Shown: in pieces, positions 23,786-32,900 of the stretch
Layout of the letters: each line of letters opens with the position of its first letter
How positions within the stretch are numbered: position 1 is the stretch's first letter
Source: Methylobacterium sp. BTF04
GTDB taxonomy: Bacteria > Pseudomonadota > Alphaproteobacteria > Rhizobiales > Beijerinckiaceae
Length of the DNA: 42,564 nt
Direction of reading: 5' to 3'
Assembly: GCF_010692745.1 (NCBI RefSeq)
Contig: NZ_JAAHTB010000037.1
Location: forward strand, 1-42,564
Translations under genes and position numbers: made by a program
The notes under the pieces: generated by a model
What the model was told of the DNA's origin: nothing
Database searches by the model: none
Seen by the model: the letters and a program-made list of their open reading frames with translations, nothing else

Positions 23786-26731
23786 ATGACTGCCCAGGCC
23801 AAGCTTCAAACCACGCTCCGCGCCGCCACGCGGCAGAATGCCGGATTGCCGCGGCGCCTGGCGGAGGCCCTGCAAGGTGAGGCGCGCTTCGATGCCTTCA
23901 CGCGTGGACGCTACGCCACCGACGCCTCGATCTACCAGATCATGCCGGCGGGCGTCGTCTTCCCCAAAAGTGCGGCCGATATCGTTGCCACCTTGAAGAT
24001 CGCGGCCGAGCACGACGTGCCGGTGATCCTGCGCGGGGGCGGCACGTCGCAGAACGGCCAGCCGATCGGGCGCGGCCTCGTCGTCGATTGCGCGCGCCAC
24101 TTCAACGGCATCACCGCCTACGATCCCGAGCAAGGCACCGTCACGGTGGAGCCCGGCATGGTGCTGGAGCGCCTCAACACCCGCGTGAAGGCCGATGGCT
24201 GGTTCTTCCCGGTGGAGCCCTCCACCGCCACCCGCTGCACCATCGGCGGCATGGCCGGCAACAATTCCTGCGGTGCGCGCTCGCTGCGTTTCGGGAAGAT
24301 GAGCGACAACGTCCTCGCCATGGAGGCGCTGTTCCACGACGGCGCGGCCTTTGGCTTCGGGCTCACCGGCAACGATACAACGGGCGTGACCGGGTCTGCC
24401 CGCGCCGACACTCTGGCCGCAACCCTTCGTGCCCTCGCTGAGGCAGAGCGGGATGAGATCCTGGCGCGGTTTCCCCAGGTCCAGCGCCGGGTCGGCGGCT
24501 ACAATCTCGACGCCCTCATCGAGCCGCGCCCGAATCTCGCGCATCTGCTCGTCGGTTCGGAGGGGACGTTGGCGGCCACGACCTCCGTGACCCTGAAGCT
24601 GTCACGCCTGCCGGCCCATCGCGTCATGGGCGTCTGCCACTTCCCGTCCTTCCGCGCCGCCATGGAGACGACGAAGGCGCTGGTGGATCTCGGTCCGGTC
24701 GCCGTCGAACTCGTCGACAACAACGTCCTGGTGCTGGGCGCGGATATTCCGCTGTTCCGCACCACGCTCGCCGATATCACCCGGGGCCGGCCGAATTGCC
24801 TGCTCCTCGTGGAGTTTGCCGGCGACGATCACGGCACGCTGCTGCGGGACCTCCAGCGCCTCGATGCCTGCATGGCCGATCACGGCTTTCCCCATGCCGT
24901 CGTGGAGGTGCCCGAGCCGGTCCGGCAGAAGTCGGTCTGGGAGGTGCGCGAAGCCTGTCTCAACATCATGATGTCGATGAAGGGGGACGCGAAGCCCGTC
25001 TCCTTCATCGAGGATTGCGCGGTGCCGCTGGAGCACCTCGCCGACTACACCGATGCGGTGACCGCGGTGTTCACCCGGCACGGCACGCGCGGCACCTGGT
25101 ACGCCCACGCCTCGGTGGGCTGTCTTCACGTTCGTCCGATTCTCGACATGAAGCAGGGCGGTGACGTGGCGAAGATGCGCGCCATCGCCGAGGAGGCCAG
25201 CGCGGAGGTTCGCCGCTTCAAGGGCTCCTATTCGGGCGAGCATGGCGACGGCATCTCGCGCTCGGAATACATCGAGCCCATGTTCGGGGCGCGCCTGACC
25301 CGCGCCTTCGAGGCGGTGAAGGACGGCTTCGACCCGGACAATCGGCTGAACCCCGGCAAGATCGTCCGGCCGCTGAAGATGGACGACCGCGCACTGATGC
25401 GCTTCCAGCCGGGCTACGCGGTCACGAAGCCCGAGGCGCCCGCCCTCGACTGGTCGGGTTGGGGCGGGTTCGGTCCGGCCGTGGAGATGTGCAACAACAA
25501 CGGCACCTGCCGGAAGCTCGCTGGTGGCGCCATGTGCCCGTCCTACCGCGTGACGGGCGAAGAGCAGCACCTCACTCGCGGTCGGGCGAATTCCCTGCGG
25601 CTGGCGATTTCGGGGCAGCTCGGGCCGGACGCCTTCACCAGCCACGAGATGAAGCGCACCCTCGATCTCTGCGTCTCGTGCAAGGCTTGCCGCCGGGAAT
25701 GCCCGACCGGCGTCGACATGGCCAAGATGAAGATCGAGTTCCTTCATCACTACCATGCCCGGCATGGCCTGCCGCTGAAGGAGCGCTTGGTAGCGGCGCT
25801 CCCGCTCTATGCCAGCACCGCCGCGCGTCTCGCCCCGCTCCTCAACCTGCGCGATCGCCTGCCCGCCCTCGCCAGACTGTCCGAGCGGATGCTCGGCCTC
25901 TCGGCCCGGCGGACCCTGCCGCACTGGCGCCGGCCGTGGCGCGAAAAGGGCGAGCCGGCCCATCCGGCCGACGTGGCCGGCGATTTTCGCGACATCGTCC
26001 TGTTCGGCGATACCTTCAACCGGGCCTTCGAGCGCGAAAATCTCGAGGCCGCCGAGCGGGTGCTCATCGCCGCCGGCTATCGCCTGCACCGCGTCTTTCC
26101 GAGCCGCGGACGGCGCCCGCTCTGCTGTGGTCGCACCTACCTCGCCTCGGGCCAGACCGATCGCGCCCGCGCCGAGGCGCGCCGCACCCTCACCGCCCTG
26201 TTGCCCTATGTGAGAGCTGGGGCTCGGGTGGTCGGGCTCGAACCCTCCTGCCTCCTCACCTTCCGTGACGAGTTCGCCTCCCTGCTTCCGGGCTCGGACG
26301 CCGATGCGCTGTCCGCGGCGAGCCTCCTGTTCGAGGAGTTGCTGGCGACCGATCTCCAGGCCGGTCGGATCACCCTGCCGCTGGCCGACCAGCACGGCCG
26401 GGTCGCCCATCTCCACGGCCATTGTCACCAGAAGGCGTTCGCTGCCATGGGGGCGGTGGAAACAGTGCTGCGTGCGGTGCCGGGGCTCGATGTGCGGGTG
26501 ATCGAATCGAGTTGCTGCGGCATGGCCGGCGCCTTCGGCTACGGCGCCGACACCATCGACGTGTCCCTGGCCATGGCGGAGCTGTCGCTGTTCCCGGCCT
26601 TGCGCAAGGCGGGCCCCGGCGATCTCGTGGTAGCGGACGGCACGAGTTGCCGGCATCAGATCCACGATGGGTTGGGGATCGAGGCGCTCCACGTGGCACG
26701 GGTGCTCGACGAGGCTTTGCCGACGGGATGA
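23786..26731 (+). CDS. FAD/Fe-S-binding D-2-hydroxyacid dehydrogenase
   Basis: Predicted 981-residue fused oxidoreductase, YdiJ / D-2-hydroxyglutarate dehydrogenase type. The N-terminal PCMH FAD domain (about 55-235) has 'VPVILRGGGTSQNGQPIG' and 'GGMAGNNSCGARSLRFGKM'. FAD-oxidase C is about 265-530. Two iron-sulfur cluster motifs follow: 'CNNNGTCRKLAGGAMCPSYRVT' (about 568-590, split) and CVSCKACRRECPTGVDM (about 629-645). Two CCG motifs (CCGRTYLASG about 780, CCGMAGAFGYG about 910) close the cysteine-rich GlpC-like domain. It resembles single-chain fusions of GlcD/GlcF and could oxidise D-2-hydroxyglutarate, D-lactate or glycolate to the oxoacid, giving electrons to quinone. Adjacent genes favour glycolate/glyoxylate or a related acid, but the substrate is inferred. 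Confidence 0.92.
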   Translation: MTAQAKLQTTLRAATRQNAGLPRRLAEALQGEARFDAFTRGRYATDASIYQIMPAGVVFPKSAADIVATLKIAAEHDVPVILRGGGTSQNGQPIGRGLVVDCARHFNGITAYDPEQGTVTVEPGMVLERLNTRVKADGWFFPVEPSTATRCTIGGMAGNNSCGARSLRFGKMSDNVLAMEALFHDGAAFGFGLTGNDTTGVTGSARADTLAATLRALAEAERDEILARFPQVQRRVGGYNLDALIEPRPNLAHLLVGSEGTLAATTSVTLKLSRLPAHRVMGVCHFPSFRAAMETTKALVDLGPVAVELVDNNVLVLGADIPLFRTTLADITRGRPNCLLLVEFAGDDHGTLLRDLQRLDACMADHGFPHAVVEVPEPVRQKSVWEVREACLNIMMSMKGDAKPVSFIEDCAVPLEHLADYTDAVTAVFTRHGTRGTWYAHASVGCLHVRPILDMKQGGDVAKMRAIAEEASAEVRRFKGSYSGEHGDGISRSEYIEPMFGARLTRAFEAVKDGFDPDNRLNPGKIVRPLKMDDRALMRFQPGYAVTKPEAPALDWSGWGGFGPAVEMCNNNGTCRKLAGGAMCPSYRVTGEEQHLTRGRANSLRLAISGQLGPDAFTSHEMKRTLDLCVSCKACRRECPTGVDMAKMKIEFLHHYHARHGLPLKERLVAALPLYASTAARLAPLLNLRDRLPALARLSERMLGLSARRTLPHWRRPWREKGEPAHPADVAGDFRDIVLFGDTFNRAFERENLEAAERVLIAAGYRLHRVFPSRGRRPLCCGRTYLASGQTDRARAEARRTLTALLPYVRAGARVVGLEPSCLLTFRDEFASLLPGSDADALSAASLLFEELLATDLQAGRITLPLADQHGRVAHLHGHCHQKAFAAMGAVETVLRAVPGLDVRVIESSCCGMAGAFGYGADTIDVSLAMAELSLFPALRKAGPGDLVVADGTSCRHQIHDGLGIEALHVARVLDEALPTG

Positions 26732-27042
26732 CGCCGGCGGTCAGGAGATACCCGCACTACTCCGCTCATCTTGGATGGAGCGAGCCGAAAAAGTGAGCCC
26801 GTGCAACTTCATGCAGATCGTTGCTCCCGCGTCTGCGCCGCCGGCAGCAGTCCGGTATCCTGCGAGAATGCCAAGTTAACTAGAGTTGCACTGAATATAA
26901 GAAGCCCGAGACCCTCGTCAAATTCAACACGGTCCAGGCTTAGGGACTAAAACGGGGAGCGCGATAGGATGGGTCGGCAGCAACGCGGTGCTGCCGACGT
27001 CCACAACGACTGAAACGGCGAGACCTGGGCCTCGCCTCGTCT
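26732..27042. other. intergenic stretch with a 10-bp hairpin
   Basis: About 310 bases without a gene. GTCGGCAGCA and TGCTGCCGAC (26973-26982 and 26989-26998) form a perfect stem without a following T run in either direction. A second stem GGCGAG/CTCGCC (27017-27022 and 27031-27036) lies just downstream of the minus-strand gene ending at 27043 and could be a weak terminator. Nothing else was seen. Confidence 0.45.
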
Positions 27043-27288
27043 TCAGCCCTTTTTCTTGTAGGCCTGGATCGCGGCATGGCACCCGGGCGAGAGCTTGGAC
27101 ATGTTCTTCTCGAAGCAGGCTTGCGTCTCTGGCCCATCCGTCGGCGGCAGGCCAATGCAGAACGTCGTGAAATCACCGGCACATTGCTGCTGAAGGACCG
27201 CTTTGTCTTCGGGGGCCATGGGAGCTGCCAGAGCAGCGCTCGTCGCAAGGGTGGCGAGCACGACGCTGAGCCCGAAACGTACCAACAT
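27043..27288 (-). CDS. small exported cysteine-rich-repeat protein
   Basis: Predicted 81-residue exported protein. The signal peptide covers about 1-21 (MLVRFGLSVVLATLATSAALA). The mature domain has a Cys-rich-repeat-like pattern: 'QQCAGDFTTFCIGLPPTDG' then 'QACFEKNMSKLSPGCHAAI', giving four Cys with a C-x7-C spacing and a later pair. This is similar to the repeat found in eukaryotic Golgi proteins and in short bacterial exported proteins. Function unknown. CGGGAG lies 6 bases before the ATG at 27288. It appears monocistronic, and upstream DNA contains remnants of another gene. Confidence 0.78.
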   Translation of the reverse strand: MLVRFGLSVVLATLATSAALAAPMAPEDKAVLQQQCAGDFTTFCIGLPPTDGPETQACFEKNMSKLSPGCHAAIQAYKKKG

Positions 27289-27543
27289 GTTTTACTCCCG
27301 AGACACCCGGCGAAACCCGGGTCACGGGCCAGAACGCTGTCGGGAGCGCAACCGTTGCATTGGGGCGAAGGGACGCGTGGCGGCCTTGAGAATCCCGTTC
27401 ACGGTTCACGGCCCATCGCAGCACACGGGACAGGTTCTCCACCGAACCCAAGTTCGTCGGTGGCGGGAGTCAGGGCCTGCCCTGCTCGGCCATCACATCG
27501 CTCCGAACACAGGGATTGAAGCCCAAGGCCGACGCGACGCTGA

Positions 27544-27660
27544 CGGGTCCGCATAACGGTGGCGAAGCTCGCGAGCCATATCGACGCCGTCCATCCCCGC
27601 CAAGGCGATTTCGGAAAACACCACGTCGAACCCGTGCCGAGCCTGAATTACGGCTCGCAT
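27544..27660 (-). pseudogene. remnant of a response-regulator receiver domain
   Basis: The minus-strand segment reads GFDVVFSEIALAGMDGVDMA and continues into ELRHRYADP. It matches the central part of receiver domains in hybrid kinases ('FDVVFSDIVMPGM.GVELARELRRRYPD'). Glu replaces the phosphoacceptor Asp, and there is no coding-like continuation on either side. It is best seen as a gene fragment left by deletion. It ends about 20 bases from the operator dyads of the efflux operon. Confidence 0.5.
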
Positions 27661-27679
27661 CCCACAAGGGAAACCATCG

Positions 27680-27720
27680 AATGAACGAACGTTCATTGAC
27701 ATTTGAATGAACGTTCGATA
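27680..27720 (+). promoter_or_regulatory. tandem TetR-type operator candidates
   Basis: Two dyads lie 28-68 bases before the small gene that opens the efflux operon. The first, AATGAACGAACGTTCATT (27680-27697), is an 18-bp palindrome with one mismatched pair. The second (about 27704-27719) shares TGAATGAACGTTC with a GAACGTTC core. This motif is typical of AcrR/TetR regulators that autorepress efflux genes. The regulator encoded at 28050-28688 is the likely binder. Confidence 0.65.
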
Positions 27721-27747
27721 GATCAAACGGACACGCAGGAGTTCGCG

Positions 27748-28053
27748 ATGGGCATGTCACCACAAGACCGTTGGGCCGACCCTGTCGACGGCACGGCTAT
27801 TGATCGTCCGTTGGCCGTCAAGGTCGCGACATGCGTCTGGTCATTGTGCACGCCATCGAGCTTGGCACTTGCGGGCGTCATCGCCTTGAGCTGGATGGCG
27901 CTCATCGGATGGACGGGAGCAGGCCCGGACAGTTGGCAGGCCCGATCCTGCGCCGGTCTCGACCTGCCGCCGGCTTCCTGCAGTTCCGTCCAGCCCCGGA
28001 AGGATCAGAGCCGCATCGCTCCTCACGGGGCCGTTGCCGGAGCTGCGTCATGA
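27748..28053 (+). CDS. small predicted membrane protein, first gene of the efflux operon
   Basis: Predicted 101-residue protein of unknown family. One hydrophobic segment (about 35-55, 'SLALAGVIALSWMALIGWTG') suggests a single membrane span. The C-terminal half is polar with three Cys. Two facts support a real gene: AGGAG lies 6 bases before the ATG at 27748, and its stop overlaps the TetR start as ATGA, the same coupling used twice in this operon. An in-frame ATG at 27703 lies within the operator region and is unlikely. It could alternatively be a leader peptide that couples translation of the regulator. Confidence 0.55.
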   Translation: MGMSPQDRWADPVDGTAIDRPLAVKVATCVWSLCTPSSLALAGVIALSWMALIGWTGAGPDSWQARSCAGLDLPPASCSSVQPRKDQSRIAPHGAVAGAAS

Positions 28054-28688
28054 GTGCGGTCGCCAGCACCGTCATCGACGCCAGAAGCGGCCAGACTGCC
28101 CGTCGCGAACAGATCCTCGACGCCGCCGAGGCCTGCTTCGTCCGCAACGGCTTCCACCGGACGACGATGCAGGATCTGTCGCGTGAAGCCGGAATGACGG
28201 CGGGCAATTTCTACCACTACTTCCGATCGAAGGAGGCTTTGGTCCTCGGCCTCGCGAAGCGGGAGCGGGAGCGGGGCGCGCAACTCGTCCTGCGTCTGGA
28301 ACAGGACGGCGACCGGCGCGCGGCGGTTCTCGGCGTCTTCTCCCGCTACTTCGTCGCCATGGCGCGCGACACCGCCGTGCTGCGCTTGGAGATCTGGTCA
28401 GAGGCGACCCGGAACCCAGCCATCGCGGCCATGACCGAAGAATCGGAGACGGAAACACGCGCCTGGTTCATCGCGATGTTCCAGACCCTTGCCACATCGC
28501 CGGACTGCGATCCCACAGCGCTGTACGAGACCGTCCGCCCCCTGATGAAGGGCCTCATCGTCGATCGGGCCCTGCAGACTGCCTACGACCCGGCACGCGC
28601 GGTCGCGCGACTCTGCAGCCTGATCGACGCGGGATTGGCGGGCCGCCTGCCGGCTTCTTCGAGCCGCGATGGGGAGCTCGACCGATGA
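28050..28688 (+). CDS. TetR/AcrR-family regulator
   Basis: Predicted 212-residue repressor. The N-terminal helix-turn-helix domain (about 14-62) includes 'REQILDAAEACFVRNGFHRTTMQDL' and 'EAGMTAGNFYHYFRSKEAL', a typical AcrR pattern. The C-terminal helical part resembles TetR_C domains that bind drugs or lipophilic ligands. The ATG at 28050 overlaps the stop of the preceding small gene, and this gene's stop overlaps the adaptor ATG at 28685, so all three are translationally linked. It probably represses its own operon through the dyads at 27680-27720. The inducer is unknown. Confidence 0.93.
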   Translation: MSAVASTVIDARSGQTARREQILDAAEACFVRNGFHRTTMQDLSREAGMTAGNFYHYFRSKEALVLGLAKRERERGAQLVLRLEQDGDRRAAVLGVFSRYFVAMARDTAVLRLEIWSEATRNPAIAAMTEESETETRAWFIAMFQTLATSPDCDPTALYETVRPLMKGLIVDRALQTAYDPARAVARLCSLIDAGLAGRLPASSSRDGELDR

Positions 28689-29923
28689 CCCGGAGCCTCA
28701 AGATCTTTCGTCCTCTCATCCTGGCCTTCGGACTCGGCATGACCGGGACCGCGGCGTGGGCCGAAAGCGCACCCGCTCCGTTAAGAGCACCGCTGCTCCC
28801 CGTTGTCAGCGTGGTCGAGGCGGTGCGGCGCGAGGTCGTGGAGACGGTCATCGTCACCGGGACGCTGGTCCCCCGTGACGAAATCCTGGTGACGCCGGAG
28901 ATCGAAGGCTACCGGGTCACCGAAGTCCTCGTCGAAGAGGGCATGCGGGTCGAGCGCGGGCAGGTGCTCGCCCGGCTGTCGCGGGACCTCATCGACAGAC
29001 AGATCGCCCAGCAGAACGCCCTCGTCGACAAGGCCACGGCGGCGGTCCCGCAGGCGCAGAGCACCATCGAGCAGGCCGAAGCCGCCGAGATGGAGGCGCG
29101 CCTGTCCTACGACCGGGCAAAGCAGCTCATGCAGAGCGGAAACGGCACAGCCGTCATCATGGAAGGCCGGACGTCGACCCTGCGACAGGCGGAGAGCAAG
29201 CTGTCCTTCGCACGCAGTGGCCTGCTCGTCGCCAAGGCCGATCTCGCCGAAGCCCGCGCCGTGCGCAACGAGATGGACCTGCGCCTCGCCCGCACGGAAA
29301 TACGCGCTCCCGAGGCGGGAATCGTCAACCGCCGGACGGCCCGCGTCGGCTCGGCGGCCTCGGCGTCAGCGGAACCCATGTTCCGCCTCATCGCCCGCGG
29401 CGAGATCGAACTCGAGGGCGAGGTCATCGAGACCAAGCTTCCTCTGCTTCATGAGGGGCGGCCCGCCTGGATCGATCTCGGCGGCGGCGTCCGCGTCGCC
29501 GGAAGCGTGCGCGCCGTCTACCCCGAGGTCGACAAGGCGACGCGGCTCGGCAAGGTCCGGGTGCGGCTCGATGCGGATCCACGCCTACGCGTCGGGAGCT
29601 TCGCCAGGGGCGGGATCGAGCTCGACCGCACCCGCGGTGTGACCATCCCGCAGGCTGCGGTGCTTTACGGCGGCCCGAAGCGCAGCAGCGTGCTGGTGGT
29701 CACGGGCGATACCGTGGAGGCCCGTGAGGTCCGTACCGGACTCGGTGACGACGACGACATCGAGATCCGCCAGGGCCTCGAGGCCGGAGAACGGGTCGTG
29801 GCCCGAGCGGGCAGCTTCCTGCGCGACGGCGACCGCGTCCGCCCCGTCGTTCAGGCCGCACAGGAGCCGGCCATGGCCGGCATCGCATCGCCGCGCGAGG
29901 CCGCCGACGCCAGTGTGCCTTAA
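28685..29923 (+). CDS. RND efflux periplasmic adaptor subunit (MFP)
   Basis: Predicted 412-residue membrane fusion protein joining the inner-membrane RND pump to an outer-membrane channel. A signal peptide is at about 1-26. The lipoyl-like segment 'GYRVTEVLVEEGMRVERGQVLARLSRDLI' (about 76-104) precedes a helical hairpin (about 105-195, 'IAQQNALVDKATAAVPQAQSTIEQAEAAEMEARLSYDRAK'), then 'LRLARTEIRAPEAGIVNRRTARVG', a beta-barrel and a membrane-proximal domain ('VLYGGPKRSSVLVVTGDTVEAREVRTGL'). No lipobox Cys is seen, so it is probably not a lipoprotein. It overlaps the TetR gene by 4 bases and precedes the permease gene by 62 bases. Confidence 0.93.
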   Translation: MTRSLKIFRPLILAFGLGMTGTAAWAESAPAPLRAPLLPVVSVVEAVRREVVETVIVTGTLVPRDEILVTPEIEGYRVTEVLVEEGMRVERGQVLARLSRDLIDRQIAQQNALVDKATAAVPQAQSTIEQAEAAEMEARLSYDRAKQLMQSGNGTAVIMEGRTSTLRQAESKLSFARSGLLVAKADLAEARAVRNEMDLRLARTEIRAPEAGIVNRRTARVGSAASASAEPMFRLIARGEIELEGEVIETKLPLLHEGRPAWIDLGGGVRVAGSVRAVYPEVDKATRLGKVRVRLDADPRLRVGSFARGGIELDRTRGVTIPQAAVLYGGPKRSSVLVVTGDTVEAREVRTGLGDDDDIEIRQGLEAGERVVARAGSFLRDGDRVRPVVQAAQEPAMAGIASPREAADASVP

Positions 29924-29985
29924 CCGCCGCGTTCCCCGCCGCGTTCGTCCGATCCCATGATGCCCTGTTCGATTGGGTTGCCCCG

Positions 29986-32900
29986 ATGCGCCTGAATGTC
30001 TCGGCTTATGCGATCCGTAACCCGATCGGGCCGCTGGTCCTGTTCCTCGTGCTGATCGTGCTCGGCCTCGTCAGCTTCCGCGGCCTGGCGGTGACGCGGA
30101 TGCCCAACATCGACGTGCCCATCGTCTCGGTGGCGATCACGCAATCGGGCGCCGCTCCGTCCGAGCTCCAGACCCAGGTGACGAAATGGGTCGAGGACTC
30201 GATTGCCGGCGTGCGCGGCGTCAAGCACATCACTTCGTCCATCACCGAGGGCTCGTCGGTCACAACGGTGGAGTTCCGCCTGGAGGTGAACACCGACCGT
30301 GCCGTCAACGACGTGAAGGACGCGGTTTCGAAGATCCGCATCAACCTGCCGCGCACCATCGACGAGCCGGTGATCAGCCGTGTCGAGATCGCCGGGCTGC
30401 CGATCCTCGTCTACGGCGTCACCGCACCCGCGATGATGCCGTCCGAGCTGTCGTGGTTCGTCGAGGACAAGGTCGCCAGGACCCTCCAGGGCGTGAAGGG
30501 TGTCGGCGGCGTCGAGCGCGTCGGCGGTGTCGCCCGCGAGATGCGCGTCGTTCTCCGGCCCGACCGCCTGCTGGCCCTCGGGATCACCGCGGCGGACGTG
30601 AACCGGCAGTTGCGCCTGACCTCCGCCGACATGGCTGGCGGACGCGGTGAAGTCGGCGGACGCGAACAGTCGATCCGGACCCTCGCGGCCTCCCGCACAG
30701 TGCGCGATCTTAAAGACACATCCATCGTCCTGCCCGGCGGCCGCAAGGTGCGCCTCGATGACCTTGCAACCGTGCAGGACGCCATCGAGGAGCCGCGCAC
30801 CTTCGCCCGCTTCAACGGCAATCCGGTGGTCGCCTTCGCGGTATCGCGGGGTAGCGGCGCCAGCGACGCCGAGGTCGCAGCCGGCGTCGACAAGAAGATC
30901 GCCGAGTTCCGGGAGACCTATCCCGACGTCCATTTCGATAAGATTGACTCCTCGGTCTCGGCCACGATCGGCTCCTACGACTCGGCCATGCACACCCTGG
31001 TCGAGGGCGCCCTGCTCGCCGTCTTGGTGGTGTTCCTGTTCCTGCGGGACTGGCGTGCGACGCTGATCGCCGCCATCGCCCTGCCGCTCTCGGTCTTTCC
31101 GACCTTCTGGGCCATGGACGCGCTTGGCTTCACCCTGAACGGCATCAGCCTCCTGGCGATCACGCTGGTCACCGGCATCCTCGTCGACGACGCCATCGTC
31201 GAGATCGAGAATATCGTCCGCCACATGCGGCTCGGGAAATCGCCCTACCGCGCGGCCATCGACGGGGCCGACGAGATCGGGCTCGCGGTCATCGCCATCA
31301 CCGCGACCCTGATCGCGGTGTTCGCGCCGGTCTCGTTCATGCCGGGCATCGCCGGGCGCTACTTCATTCAGTTCGGGCTCACCATCGCGGTCTCGGTGTT
31401 CATGTCGCTCCTGGTGGCGCGTCTGATCACTCCGATGCTCGCCGCCTACTTCCTGCGCGACCATGGCCCTGCCGAGGAGACGGAAGGCCCGGTGATGCGG
31501 GCCTACGGCCGGCTCGTCGGCTGGTCGGTGCGCCACCGGGTGATCACCCTGTTCGTCGGGCTCGGCCTGTTCGCGGGGTCGCTCGCCTCCACTGTCCTAC
31601 TGCCTTCGGGCTTCGTCCCCAAGCAGGACAACGCCCGCACCCTGTTCATGGTGGAGCTCGCCCCGGGCGCCAGGCTCGCCGACACCATCGCGGTGTCCGA
31701 CCGGGTCGTCGCACGCATCCGGGCGCTCCCGGAGGTCGTCTCGGTCTTCGCCGATGGCGGTCGTCAGGTCGGCGGCAAGAAGGAGACGCGGCTCGCCACG
31801 CTCACCGTCAACCTGACCCCGAAGAACCGGCGTTCCAAGAAGCAGGCCCAGGTCGAGACCGAGATCGCGGCACTGCTCGCCGACGAGCCGGATATCCGCT
31901 CATGGTCGCTGCGCGACAACGGCCAGCGCGATCTCGCCCTCGTGGTCGGCGGCCCCGACGCCGAGATCGTCGCCGAGGTGGCGGCTCGGCTCCAGCGCGA
32001 CATGGCGGCGATCCCGCATCTCGTGGCGGTGATGTCGACCGCGCCGCTCAATCGGACCGAGGTCCGCATCCGTCCCAAAAAAGGCTCGGCGGCCGATCTC
32101 GGCGTCTCCACCGACGCCATCGCCGAGACCGTCCGGGTCGGGACCATCGGCGATATCGGCTTGAACCTCGCCAAGTTCAACGCCGCCGACCGGCAGATCC
32201 CGATCCGGGTGCAGTTGCCCGAAAGCGCCCGTGGTGCGGTTTCGCGGCTGGAGAACCTCAAGGTCACGGCCCGGAACGGCGCCGCGGTGCCGCTCGCCGC
32301 CGTGGCCGACATCGAGCTCGACCAGGGCCCGGGCGCCATCGACCGCTACGACCGTGTGGTTCGCGTGGCGGTAGAGGCCAACATGGACGGTTCGGACGCC
32401 CTCGGATCCCTGATCGCCCAGGCGCTCGCCACGCCGACGGCGAAGAACTTGCCGCCGGGCGTGACGATCCGACAGACCGGCGACGCCGAGATCATGGGCG
32501 AGGTCTTCTCCGGCTTTCTCATGGCCATGGGCGCCGGAATCATGATGGTCTACGCGGTGCTGGTGCTGCTGTTCGGCAACTTCCTCCAGCCGTTGACGAT
32601 CCTGTTCTCGCTGCCGCTCTCCATCGGCGGCGCCATCCTCGGTCTGCTCGTCTTCAACATGCCGATCTCGATGCCGGTGGTGATCGGCATCCTGATGCTG
32701 ATGGGCCTCGTCACGAAGAACGCGATCATGCTGGTCGACTTCGCGGTCGAGGAGATGGCGCGGGGCGTCGACCGGGTGACCGCCATCGTCGATGCCGGCC
32801 GCAAACGCGCCCGGCCCATCGTGATGACCACGCTCGCCATGGCCGCCGGTATGGTTCCCTCGGCGATGGCGCTCGGGGTCGGTGGCGAGTTCCGCGCACC

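Noticed and set aside
24602..26692. Long open frame (696 codons) antisense to the FAD/Fe-S dehydrogenase
   Set aside because: Its composition is Arg/Gly/His-rich as expected from the complement of a GC-rich gene, and the plus strand shows clear family motifs.
29920..31536. Open frame of 538 codons antisense to the RND permease
   Set aside because: Asp/Arg/Gly-rich shadow with no domain pattern.
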